DNA of 64,000 nt from NCBI GenBank assembly GCA_009363875.1, contig CM018680.1:75953811-76017810 (forward strand). Reading direction: 5' to 3'. The notes under the pieces are model-generated. The model saw only the letters and a program-made list of their open reading frames with translations, did not search any database and had not been told where the DNA came from. The position numbers and the translations under genes were made by a program. This stretch comes from Mikania micrantha (Eukaryota; Streptophyta; Magnoliopsida; Asterales; Asteraceae). Of the stretch, positions 33,873 through 44,366 are shown in pieces (the stretch's first letter is position 1; the number at the start of each line of letters is the position of its first letter).

Positions 33873-33990
33873 CACTGACACATCCATGATAGACTGAAAT
33901 ATGCTTATGTATAGGGCATATGTAGGAGTAGGTCGTAACCTATCCAGCCACCGTCCCATCGCTATTTCGATAAACCATGACAATGTGTCC
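33873..33990 (-). other. Structured module, solo LTR copy 1
   Basis: On the minus strand GGACACATTG..CATGG pairs with CCATG..GTGTC-type partners as in Element 1. The inner hairpin is TAGGT-TACG-ACCTA, with the whole stem remade relative to Element 1. GGGACGGTGG and CATATGCCCTATACATA are conserved. Confidence 0.75.
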
Positions 33991-34079
33991 TTGACTATGT
34001 TTAGTAACCAAACAATAACCAACTCCTAATTCCTTTCCATTCCAAACCAAAACTCAGATTCTCCTCACCAAAGCCTCAA

Positions 34080-34197
34080 CACTGATATAATCATGATAAA
34101 CCGAAGATGGCTTATGTATAGGGCATATGTAGAGGTCAGTCGCAACTGCCTTAGCCACCGTCCCACCACCTCTTCGATAGACCATGATTATATCCTT
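34080..34197 (-). other. Structured module, solo LTR copy 2
   Basis: On the minus strand GATATAATCATG pairs perfectly with CATGATTATATC, a 12-bp outer stem unlike any other copy. The inner hairpin is CAGT-TGCG-ACTG. GGTGGGACGGTGG and CATATGCCCTATACATA are unchanged. This copy gives the clearest compensatory change in both stems. Confidence 0.8.
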
Positions 34198-35237
34198 GCC
34201 TATCTTTGGTTATAGAATCCTATACCACTACCATATCCCAATTCAACAATCCATAACATATAAGTGTAACTGCAATAAACTCTCTGGCTCTGTTTAGTTG
34301 TGTTTCAAACTAAACTTCCCAGGGTTCATGCTCTTTGTGACAATATACGTTCTCAATATGTATACCAATGATAATATCAACAAATAATTCATAGTAATTA
34401 TCAATATCATATCAGGTCTTAACAGTACAATTGAACATGTACGGACAACCCGAAATACAGTGATGTTACACAAACGGGCGGATCACCTCCCGGATTTCTC
34501 CACCCGCATGCATCCTAAGACACTAGAGAGTTGTAAAGTTGACTACTTTGACACGAATTGACACAAACACTAAGGTAATCCAAGACAACGCCCTTTAACT
34601 TAAATAACCCAAGTGAAATAGACCAACAGTCTAACCTATCACCTCCCGGATTTCTAGGCTAGGTCACATATGAGAATAACAACACTTAATGATGTCAAAT
34701 CCTATGGAATGCATTACCATTCCACAAACTAGCCCAAACACAAAGGCATAAGCCTAACATGCAATCTTTATATGGAAATAGATACATGTGGATTTGTTAA
34801 TCATAAACCATCATCATTCAACACATGCAAATATCATCAAAGATCATAACTTTATAACTGATTACAAAGAATACATCATCCACAATCACAAATCAAGTCC
34901 AAAACATCATAAAGTTCACGACTTTATCATATCCAACCTAGGCAAAACCAAGATCTAGCCAACAACACTTATAGCAGAAGTAAAATAGAAGTAAATCAAG
35001 TCTAATAACATGCTAAACTACTGATTAACTAAACAAAATAAGAAAGAAAGAACAATACTCAAAAGTTTTCATGGATCTTCATTCCCAAGCTCTAATCAAG
35101 CTCCAAAAACATCCAAGATTAAGCTGCAGCTGCTCCAGGGGCTTGATTAGGGTTCCAAGGTGCCAGAAGACTCCTAAAATCGGTCTGGTCAAGTCCCATT
35201 TGTAGAGAGAATGAAATTAGGGTTTTTGGGCTAAAAA

Positions 35238-35416
35238 TGGTCTGGGGCGCACCACCTAGCGGGGCTGCATGAATCCAGGCGGTGTGCGCGGGACAAGTTA
35301 GTCAGGCGGCGAGGATGCCAGGCGGTCAGCCTGCGGCCAAGCACTCTGACTAGGCGGTCGCGCACGGATGCTATGGAATCAGAGAATGTTCCCAGGCGCA
35401 CCGCCTAGGGCTAAAT
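35238..35416 (-). repeat. GC-rich near-palindrome cluster, Athila-like left LTR
   Basis: Motifs of the type GGCGCACC.CC, GGCGGTGTGCGCGG, GGCGGTCGCGCACGG and AGGCGCACCGCCTAGG stand out in AT-rich sequence, 195-375 bp from the LTR start in element orientation. They resemble the GCGTACCGCG clusters of the gypsy LTRs at the same relative position. Confidence 0.6.
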
Positions 35417-35612
35417 TCTTTGTTTTCTTCGCTCGATCAACCGCACTTGATTCTAATGTCTGTTTTCCTTCATTTCCGCTCCCTCGGGACATAAACCTGC
35501 TCAAAAATAAGAAGATGTAAAAAGGAACAAAAAACGAATCAAACTATAAACTAAATATACGAAAACTGACTTGATTATGTACAAAAAACGGATGTGTTAA
35601 ACTAACACATCA

Positions 35613-37583
35613 AAAATACCCACACTTAAACCTTTTTCTTCCTCGAAAAAAAACTTGCCAAATGGAATCACATATCAGGGAATTGGCTTTTATTTGCAAA
35701 GGATATAACAATCCTAAATCCTTGTGTATTAATCGCGATTGTTGGTATAATGGTCCAATCTAAACTCAAACACCAATTTCAAGTTCCCTAGTCATGATTA
35801 TTATTGTTCAAATGCAATCATTCTTCCTATGGGCCCCATTCCTTGGTCAAAACGAGTTATCCTAATCCCAAGCAAAAACTTTCAAGACACAGGTTTAAGT
35901 CTAATGACTTAAGCCCACCTTTGTATGCAAACTACCTAGAGATAATCAAAATTCAACCTAATGATAGAGATGGATGAAGGTGTGAGCATTTTGCCTTTTT
36001 ATTCTCTCATTTTCTTTGTTTTTACCTCACTTGAGCGTACTACAACACTGTTTCACTTGGTTGCTAGCCGGGGTATGACAACTGCTTTTTAGCTCTTATT
36101 CTCTCTTTCTTTTATTTGCACAAACCTCGGATATATTTTCATAAAAAGAGGACCTATGTGCCAGGTTTAAATTTTAAAAACTCTAAGTTTCTAGTTTACA
36201 GAGGTTCCTTTATTCACTATTACCCGGCTTCAGATTTCCCGAATTTCCCAAGTCTTAAACCCACAAGAATCATGAACTTAGGTTTATTCTATCGATCCTA
36301 AGGAACCTTCTATCTGCTGGGCCTACCAACAAATCTCAAATCAATACACAAGTTAGCCTCTAAAAGCCAAAGCCCTAGTCATAATCCGATCATCTTCCAT
36401 TCATTAGGTGCAAGCTAAAACCAAGGACATTTTCCAGACTCTAGCTATTTACAACCTAAGACTCTAGACACAATCAGAAAATGCAAAATTCAAATATAAG
36501 AATATTTACAGAAAGAGAAACATAAGGTAAAAGTGGAAATGACTTAGCTGATCGTAGAATCAGCATACGCGAGTCTAATCCGAAAAGAAGTCAATCAATA
36601 GCCGGCCGTTTGTAATTGGAATAGTCTAAGTAGTCGCCATCCGAATGGAAATTGAGTACAAGTGGTTAAAAAAAGACCGCAATTAAGATCTCAAACAACC
36701 CACAAGATCAACTTTATAAAAAGACTCAAATACTGACTTGATTTACTATTTACAACTGACTCAATTTAAAGAAAAATCTTTTTGTAAATTTTTCAATTTT
36801 TAAATTTTTTGTGTTTTTACTTTTAATATTTACAATTTGTATTATTTAATTACAAGTTCTAATTTATTTTACAAAAATTTCAAAAATTTTATTCCATTAT
36901 TCAAAATTTAAAAATTTTATTAAAATTTGACTTAATATATACAATGACTTGAATTTACAAAAATTAAAACTAAAAGGCGACAGCCTAACATACCCACACT
37001 TAGAACAACACATTGTCCTCAATGTGGACTCAGAACTGGCGATTAATAACGAAAACTAAAATACAGTAAAATGGAAAGCGACGAACTCCCTGATAATTTG
37101 CAGACGTATCGTGAGTGGAGTCGCGCGCCTTTCAATATACAATCACAACTCATATATACAATTGTTAATACAATAAATGAATTACAATTTATATAACATC
37201 ATTATACAACCAATAATATACAAATTGAAACAAACATACAACAATCAACCACAATATTACAAACAATTTTATACAGTCATTCAAATAAATACAACAAATG
37301 ATAAAATTAATATACAATCCACGACAACAACACAAATTTATTAAACACAACCACACATAAATAGATAAAAAGAAACATACATACCCAAATATAAATATAT
37401 ACAAAGTATTGTCTGAATACATACAAAAGAAAAATACATTAGCTAAACTATATACAAGCAATCACTCCTCATCCTCTCCGTAATTGGAATCAGAGTCGGA
37501 AGGAACGCGTGGGGTAGGCATCCAAGGGGGCAACACACAGCCCATATGGTCCGCCATCAGCCTGATCATGTCCTCAAGCATGT
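35613..37583 (-). other. Athila-like internal region without recognisable genes
   Basis: AT-rich non-coding DNA between the ATHILA-type remnant and the 3' LTR. TACCCACACTTA occurs at 35617 (beside the LTR) and 36991; on the element strand this is TAAGTGTGGGTA, a plausible polypurine tract. About 36780-36960 is a very AT-rich palindrome-prone tract. The open frame at 37189-37461 is low-complexity. Confidence 0.5.
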
Positions 37584-38253
37584 CTATCCTCTAGTGTATG
37601 TATCAGATAGTGAGATGAGGAGGTGCAGGCTGTCGTGGCGGGTCGTCACGGGGCGGTCGCTCCCCTCGATGCAGGATGCGATGCATTGATGGCGGAGGGA
37701 CCAAGGGTACAGAGGGGTCTGGATCCCCAACAGAGGCGTCCAGCAGGGTGGTAAGTCAAACGTAACCATCCCCGACGTCTGCATGTCGTGCAGTGTGTAT
37801 GGTGTCGTCTCGGGGCCGACTGTCAGATGCTCCACACGGATACATGTCGAACACCCGAAGACAACTAGCCAAACGGCAGATGTACGGACCCATATCCAAG
37901 CGTGCCGTATGGCCTCCCCGACGAGGCCTCGCGTATGATGTGAGTAAAATGGTAGCGAGGTTCGCCGGGTGACAACCATGAAGGCAGTATAGGCAAAACA
38001 AATCAAAATAGCTCACCTTGTCCTTGCCAGAGTGACGAGGAATCAAGGTGCACGCTAGTATCCGATGAATATAACGAAGTAATGGATCACGGATCTGCGT
38101 GGCTAGCCGCCGGTCCGTGTGTGGAGGAACCGCTATCGTCCTCCAGTTCACAGCCATCTCCTCTTCAGTAACGTATCCGGGCCTGGCGATATCGAACGTG
38201 CTTGACGAATACCCACACTTAAATCCGATGTAATCGTATAAATGAATCACCAA
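37584..38253 (-). pseudogene. Broken ATHILA-type protein remnant
   Basis: The minus strand has two overlapping open frames (165 residues at 37756-38253 and 140 residues at 37584-38006), which together suggest one gene with a frame break. The first contains RYIHRILACTLIPRHSG, DLFCLYCLHG and LDMGPYICRLASCL, a pattern I associate with the ATHILA ORF domain of Athila retrotransposons. The continuation with VGPETTPYTLHDMQ lies in the other frame. Whether this domain is gag-related or the 3' env-position product cannot be settled here. No start or complete domain remains, so it is not expected to be functional. Confidence 0.5.
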
Positions 38254-38334
38254 TCACAATAGACTCGAGTTATCAGACATAAAGCTATGTACACTATATA
38301 CAAGTGGGCCAACGCCCATGTTCCTCACATAACC

Positions 38335-38532
38335 TTAATCCGGAGGCTTCTCTTTAATCCAGCCTCTGTCCAACCCGTTCACTTCCTTTCGCTCTTGATT
38401 ATTTATGAAAATCAAACTAATTGAACTAACGAACATTTCAAATCTTGTGAACGGGTCAGACCACCAATATTTAAACTTCCCTGGATATAACTGAATTCGA
38501 GGTAAGTAGTGACGAGGATTGTTGTGTACCAA
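38335..38532 (-). pseudogene. Possible integrase C-terminal remnant of the Athila-like element
   Basis: A 65-residue minus-strand piece contains RIQLYPGKFKYWWSDPF, which resembles the L.PGKL.SRW.GPF segment closing Athila/Tat integrases. It lies upstream (in element sense) of the ATHILA-type remnant, the expected order. Similarity is short and from memory of the family pattern, so the call is tentative. Confidence 0.4.
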
Positions 38533-38625
38533 TCTGATTCTTCGTGTTTGTTGATGCCATCTTTTACTCGTCGATTGGAGCCTATTCCTTTTTCTTCTTC
38601 TTGCCTTCTCCCGAGGTTGTGTTGA

Positions 38626-39144
38626 TCACGGGGGTTCTGCATCGTCTACTCTCACTTCGGGCTGGCTTTGGTGCTCTACCTCTTCATCAGATGCTTCTTC
38701 TTCGATCATAGGAAGCTCAGCTTCCTTCTCTTCAGTCTCCTCAACATCCTCATGGGTTTCCAACGACATACCCACACTTAGTTCTCCATTTAATAATGTC
38801 TCTAAGATCTGTAGATCACCAAGTGGGTCAAAATGCGCATCCTCTTCTACCATAGAAGGTATATCAAGCAGCTCCTCGCCAAACTCATCTTCCCAAGAGT
38901 GTTCTTCAGTGACTTCATCTTCACACTTGGACCGAACTTCCTCCTTCTCATCCAAGAACCCAATGGAATCAGCCATGTCCAGCTCCTCTTCTTCATCATA
39001 TGCAACATCATGCGGAATTTGAAATCCCAAGTAGTTACCATCCCAGTCGTATGTAAATCGTCCTTGATTTTGCACACGGGATGCATTTATGCACTTAATC
39101 ACAGCTTGGATTTCTCTATCTCTTTCTGCCCTGGCATCTCTCAC
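38626..39144 (-). pseudogene. Acidic polyprotein fragment of the Athila-like element
   Basis: 172 residues, strongly acidic (many EE, DE and EDE runs), with YDWDGNYLGF near residue 29 and no zinc knuckle, protease or RT motif. It follows the primer site by about 185 bp and is followed by the integrase-end piece. A large deletion probably removed RT and most of integrase and left this piece of the Gag-Pol linker. It may also be read as a hypothetical element-specific protein. One TAAGTGTGGGTA motif lies inside it (38769-38780). Confidence 0.45.
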
Positions 39145-39328
39145 TCATGCATTCAGATCCTCTCTAGATCTATATGCATACATGATGTACTGAACTCAGA
39201 AACAAGACCTGAACCCTAAGAATACAACCTAGACTCACATGACACACCACAAAAGACTCATTAATAACGACAAAACAAACAAAGAAAAACACAAACACAA
39301 TACGAGCTAGTTTCGCTATTGCCTAGTG

Positions 39329-39346
39329 TCCTCGGCAACGGCGCCA
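39329..39346 (-). promoter_or_regulatory. Primer-binding site (tRNA-Asp)
   Basis: The minus strand reads TGGCGCCGTTGCCGAGGA, matching the 18-nt tRNA-Asp complement typical of Athila and Tat elements with one change. It lies six bases inside the right LTR. Confidence 0.85.
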
Positions 39347-39352
39347 AAAACT

Positions 39353-41040
39353 TGATGCGTGCGGTCCGTACTCTAAAAATAGAACAAATTAAAAGTTGTC
39401 TAACCTAAGCTAAAGATACTCTAACTAATCCTGGACCTAGACTCGACCTAAAAACCTAGTTAAAATTGGAAATCCTAAACTAGACCGCTATGTAGGCAAG
39501 TGTACCTATCGGTGACAGTATAGCTTGTGGAAGACCGGATACTAGTTTGACAAGACCGGATACTAGTTTGACAAAACTAACCTAGACTGTGAAAATAAAG
39601 TAAAAGGGAGGGGGGTTGGTGCAACTCTGAAAGCCTAATTGACACTTAACTAATTAACTATACTGACAACTAAACACTAAAAAGACAGACTAAACAGTAA
39701 CTAAGACCGAGACTGTAAAATGGAATCTAACTGCAATAAGGAAAACTGGTTTACCTAGGCTGGGAATCAAAAGTGTGACAAGTAATGACTTGGACTGACT
39801 TGTGAGGGATGAAGACTATGATCTTAAGAAACACACTTAGAATAACCTAATGGGACCCATATCAGATACCAGGCAACAGCACTGGAAATCCTACGAATGT
39901 TATGTATGCATTAGTCTATCAGGTCACCTTCCGGATTTTCGCGATATGCAATTGCACTCAAACGAGTGGATCACCTCCCGGATTTCTCCACCCGCATGCA
40001 TCCTAAGACACTAGAGAGTTGTAAAGTTGACTACTTTGACACGAATTGACACAAACACTAAGGTAATCCAAGACAACGCCCTCCCGGGTCGTTTAACTTA
40101 AATAACCCAAGTGAAATAGACCAACCGTCTAACCTATCACCTCCCGGATTTCTAGGCTAGGTCACATATGAGAATAACAACACTTAATGATGTCAAATCC
40201 TATGGAATGCATTACCATTCCACAAACTAGCCCAAACACAAAGCCATAAGCCTAACATGCAATCTTTATATGGAAAGACATTCCTAGATACATGTGGATT
40301 TGTTAATCATCAACCATCATCATTCAACACATGCAAATATCATCAAAGATCATAACTTTATAACTGATTACAAAGCATAAATCATCCACAATCACAAATC
40401 TAGCCAACAACAGTCATAATAGAAATAAAACAGAAGTAAATCAAGTCTAATAACATGCTAAACCACTGATTAACTAAACAAACTAAGAAAGAAAGAACAA
40501 TACTCAAAAGTTTTCATGGATCTTCATTCCCAAGCTCTAATCAAACCCCAAAACATCCAAGGTTAAGCTCCAGCTGCTCTAGGGGCTTGATTAGGGTTCC
40601 AAGGTGCCAGAAGACTCCTAAAATCGGTCTGGTCGAGTCCCATTTGTAGAGAGCATAAAATTAGGGTTTTTGGGCTAAAAATGGTCTGGGGCGCACCGCC
40701 TAGCGAGGCTGCATGAAGCCAAGCAGTGCGCACGGAACAAGTTAGTCGGGCGATTGAGGATGCCAGGCGTACCGCCTGCGGCCAAGCACTCTGACTGGGC
40801 GGTGCGCGCGGATGCTATGGAATCAGAGAATGTTCCCAGGCGCACCACCTGGGATCAAGTGGTGGCCTGAGGCGTACCGCTTAGGGCTAAATTCTTTGTT
40901 TTCTTCGCTCGATTAACCGTATTTGATTCCGATGCCTGTTTTCCTTCATTTCCGCTCCCCCGGGACATAAACCTGTTCAAAAATGAGAAGATGTAAAAGG
41001 GAACGAAAAACGACTCAAACTATAAACTAAATATACGAAA
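39353..41040 (-). repeat. Athila-like 5' LTR (right), distal end missing
   Basis: It begins TGATGCGTGCGG next to the primer site. Homology to the left LTR stops at ATATACGAAA near 41040, so about 60 bp including the other terminus are lost. It contains the intact insertion site CAAAC (39959-39963) used by the solo LTR in its partner. Confidence 0.8.
40688..40880 (-). repeat. GC-rich near-palindrome cluster, Athila-like right LTR
   Basis: GGCGCACCGCCTAG, AGGCGTACCGCCTG, GGCGGTGCGCGCGG, AGGCGCACCACCTGG and GGCGTACCGCTTAGG occur within 193 bp. This copy has a different number and spacing of motifs from the left LTR, so the cluster has kept changing since insertion. Confidence 0.6.
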
Positions 41041-42664
41041 GAAATAAAGTGTTGAAGAATAACTATAAAAAAACCATATCAAATCAAATGAATCACTTCT
41101 TAACATTTAGTCACATTTGTCATACCATATTTGGCCTTTAAATTGTGACTTTTATCATAATAATTTCTTTAATTAAATATTAATTTTAATTTAAATTAAA
41201 TTAAAAGAGTTGATTTTATGAAAATGTGGTGGTTTATACTTTTTACGATCCAAAATTAGCAACCTAATTGTTTTGTTTTTCGCCGCATCGCGCATGCATA
41301 TCACTAGTAACTAATAAAGACCATCAACAAACAAAACTGGCACATGATGTCTGTCGAATTTAAAGTTGTCAACTACTCTGTGTATTATCCTAGAAAAAGG
41401 CATATAGGTAAAAAGATTGTTGACTTAAAAAACTTGGATGCTTAAATATGAAAGATCCAATTAATTAGTCTTTTTATCCTAAAAAGTTTAAGAAGAACTA
41501 TTGACCATTCATAACTTTTACATACGATATTACTTTTTCAAAAAAAATATATCATAAAAATGAGCATTTTTTTTATTTTTAAAATGAGTATAATGTTGTT
41601 ACAAAAAATTAAAAATTTTCTACTCATTGTGTCTATCGTTATTGTGTATTTTTAAACTTTTGTGTATAATTATTTTTTTGTGTTTTTATTACAGATAATT
41701 GTGTCTATTTTACCGGTAATTGTGTCTTTTTTTAAATATCAATGTTTTATTTATGTTTGTCGTTGTGTCATCCTTGCTTAACATTATATATTCTACAACT
41801 TCATTGTGTCTTAAATTGTTTATAAAAACACAACATTGAGCATAAACATAAAAGAAACAATGACATGTACAAAAACCACAATGATTATACAAAAGACCAA
41901 TAACATGTATAAAAGACACAATGTCTATACAAAAGACACAATGACATGTACAAAATTGTTCATATTCGTTCTTGTCTTTTTTTACAGGTAATTGTGCCTT
42001 TTTAAATATCATTGTGTTATTTATACTCGTTATTGTGTCATCCTTGCTTGACATTATATATTATGCAACATTGTGTCTTAAATTGTTCACGAGAACACAA
42101 CACTGAGAAGAAACACAAAAGACACAATGACATGTACAAAAGACACAATGACCTGTAAAAAAACATAATGACTTATAAAAAGGACAAAATGAACTAAAAA
42201 ACAAAATTTTTCTATAGCAAAATTAAACTAATATTGAAGATAAAAAAATGCTCGTTTTTATGGTATGTTTTTTTTTCCAATAACTTGATTTAATCATAGC
42301 CATTAATTAATGATCTGATGGCTCAAAATCTTTCTTAAGTTTTTTTAGGTTAAAAACCTTTTTAGTTTAACTTAACCCTAAATATCAACGCCTCTTTTTT
42401 ATACTTAAGTTCGACTAATTTTAACTTAAAGTAAGTATTTTTTTTTTATTTATTTTCATAAATGTAAGAAGCCACCTACGAAGTAAATCTTTTAATATCT
42501 TAAATACCAAACTAATAAGAGAAACACATAAAGCACTACTTCAAACAACTCACTTTTTAACCTTTAAGCAAAACCGCTCTTGCTAGGATTTCATCTTAAG
42601 ACTTCTATATTGTTCATTCATCACTTAGACAATCGCACTACATTGTATTAATTTTTATTTTTGA
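41041..42664. other. AT-rich intergenic DNA with a diverged tandem duplication
   Basis: About 41694-41880 and 41978-42160 are two copies of one sequence sharing GGTAATTGTG(T/C)CTTTTT, TTGTGTCATCCTTGCTT, ACATTATATATT and CATTGTGTCTTAAATTGTT. Between and after them lie repeated ACACAATGACATGTACAAAA phrases. The 114-residue open frame at 41710-42054 follows the duplication and shows no domain. No gene is supported. Confidence 0.55.
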
Positions 42665-43575
42665 GTTAATTGCATAAATGGTCCCTGTGGTTTGATCAGA
42701 TTGCAGATTTGGTCCCCAAACTTTAAAAATTGCAAATTTAGTCCAAACATTTAAAGTTAATTGCAAAAATGGCCCCTGTAGTTTGATCAGATTGCAGATT
42801 TGGTCCCCAAATTTTAAAAATTGCAAATTTAGTCCAAATATTTAAATTTAATTGCAGAAATGGTCCTTGTAGTATGAGAAGATTGCATATTTAGTCCCCA
42901 AACTTTATAAATTGCAAATATAGAATATAAATAATTCACAAATCCAAATTAAATATTTAAACTTTATTAAAATACTTTAAACATTTGTTAAATAATTTAA
43001 ACATTATTTAAATAATTTATTTAACCTATAGAAGTTATATAAAATAGTTGTATTCATATCCATTGATTCAAAAAATAGCAAAAACTATTGAATAATAAAT
43101 GTTAAATATACAAGATTTTGAATTCACAATTTATTTAAACAATATTATCTTCCATATTTAATGATTATTATTCAATATTTTTTGCTATTTTTTTAATAAA
43201 TGAACATGAATACAACTATTTTAATTAAATTCAATAGATAATACAAATTATTTTAAGAATATTTAAATTAATTTAATATTTTTTATATTTAATTTGGATT
43301 TGTGAATTATTTTTATTCTAAATTTGTTTTTTTTAAGTTTGGGGACCAAATCTGCAATCTGAACAAACCACAGGGACCATTTATGCAATTAACTTTAAAT
43401 GTTTGGACCAAATTTGCAATTTTTAAAGTTTGGGGACCAAATCTGCAATTTGATCAAACCATAGGAACCATTTATGCAAACAACTTTAAATGTTTGGACT
43501 AAATTTGCAATTTTTAAAGTTTGGGGACCAAATATGCAATCTAGTCAAACCACAGGGACCATTTTTGCAATTAAC
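42665..43575. mobile_element. Foldback transposon with tandemly repeated arms
   Basis: The left arm (42665 to about 42960) has three units of about 90 bp built on GTTAATTGCA..AATGGTCC, GATTTGGTCCCCAAA and TTGCAAATTTAGTCCAAA. The right arm (about 43270-43575) has the same units in inverse orientation. The AT-rich middle also contains an inverted repeat, so the 911 bp could fold along most of its length. The GGTCCC/GGGACC arm motif is typical of widespread plant non-autonomous elements. No transposase is present and no clear target duplication was found. Confidence 0.8.
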
Positions 43576-44218
43576 TTTTTATTTTTTTTTTTCCAATGTC
43601 AGTTTTTATCGATTCAATTTTATTATAATAATTATGCAATTCAAACACTATAACATCATGTATAAATACCGCCATTTGGACTTTTACAAAAGAAAATTCC
43701 AATAATGAGGACAGATATTAAAAAACAAGAGTCGCCCGTTTTAATTATATTTTATAATTATTTTCAGGAATTAACGCCGAGTATTTATGAGAAAAAATAA
43801 TAATAATAATACAACATTTCAACCGTTATTATATCTCATCGACAGCTACAAAACACTCAATACGATATCAACACGCGTAGAAGGTTTTCGCCAGATCCTA
43901 CAATCCCTGCTCTTGGTAAACATACGAACATTGAAAAAAAATAAAAAAAAATCTTAAAATAATAATAATAATAAATAAATAAATAAATAAATAAAAATTA
44001 AGTCGATAATAAATAGAAGGTTCTTAGGTCCACCACTACCTACCAATGCTGCAATGCATGTCAAAAGTTGTTCCGGATTAAGATCTAGATCTGGACTATG
44101 CATCAGAAAGAAAGCAAGTTGATTATTAATTGGGCGTTGAAGAATTTTTATTTTGTATTTAATTAATATTTTCATGATGTTTCAGTGTCCCATTATATTT
44201 GCAACAAAATTGTCACCT
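43576..44218. other. AT-rich intergenic DNA, no gene
   Basis: Contains an AAT/AATA-rich simple repeat near 43950-43995 and no coding or structural RNA signal. A 73-residue minus-strand frame across the simple repeat is not credible. Confidence 0.6.
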
Positions 44219-44234
44219 AACGGTTTGTGTTATG

Positions 44235-44359
44235 TCAATGTGGGACTAGCTCATTTGGTAGATGTTTGTCTTTTGAAATGGGAAGTTATGGGTTTAATCC
44301 CATGCAATGATGTAATTAAGGTATAATTTAGGTGAGAGTAAGATTAACCGTAAAAAAAA
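44235..44359 (+). mobile_element. tRNA-derived SINE with target duplication
   Basis: The A-box-like TAGCTCATTTGG (44247-44258) and B-box-like GGTTTAATCCC (44291-44301) are correctly spaced for RNA polymerase III, and the 3' end is a run of nine A's. A 16-bp direct repeat flanks it: AACGGTTTGTGTTATG at 44219-44234 and AACGTTTTGTGTTATG at 44360-44375, one mismatch. This is the signature of LINE-mediated retroposition. The insertion lies a few bases inside the terminal repeat of the adjoining MITE. Confidence 0.75.
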
Positions 44360-44366
44360 AACGTTT

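Larger units (their letters stand above)
30811..34470 (-). mobile_element. Solo LTR related to Element 1
   Basis: A 3660-bp LTR in minus orientation, from TGTAACATCACTG (34470 side) to GGGGTGTTACA (30811 side), with a perfect target duplication CAAAC at 30806-30810 and 34471-34475. It matches the Element 1 LTR at both ends and in the Met-type gypsy features but is clearly diverged inside. No internal region remains, the usual result of LTR-LTR recombination. The unoccupied site is preserved in the other Athila-like LTR (CAAAC at 39959-39963). Confidence 0.92.
30440..35612 (-). repeat. Athila-like 3' LTR (left), split by a solo LTR
   Basis: Homology to the right LTR runs 30440-30810 and 34471-35612; the gap is the nested solo LTR. 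A 23-bp phrase (AGACCGGATACTAGTTTGAC) is tandemly duplicated at the left edge. About 90 bp present in the right LTR (near 39800-39895) are missing here. The inner end reads ...TAACACATCA and carries a 9-bp inverted repeat (GATGTGTTA/TAACACATC). Confidence 0.8.
30440..41040 (-). mobile_element. Athila-like Ty3/gypsy element, internally deleted
   Basis: Homologous direct repeats 30440-35612 (minus the nested solo LTR) and 39353-41040 are the LTRs. The minus-strand primer site for tRNA-Asp at 39329-39346 identifies the right copy as the 5' LTR and points to the Athila/Tat branch. The 3.7-kb interior is far shorter than a full Athila and keeps only fragments: an acidic open frame, a possible integrase-end piece and an ATHILA-type domain. 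Both outer LTR edges are eroded: about 175 bp are missing from the left LTR start and about 60 bp from the right LTR end. Many LTR differences show that it is older than Elements 1 and 2. Confidence 0.8.

Noticed and set aside
37189..37461. 90-residue minus-strand hydrophobic frame
   Set aside because: Low-complexity AT-rich translation (many I, F, Y, C) without a domain; probably chance.
44235..44359. Functional tRNA gene
   Set aside because: No cloverleaf can be closed, the boxes are imperfect, and the A-tail plus target duplications indicate a SINE.
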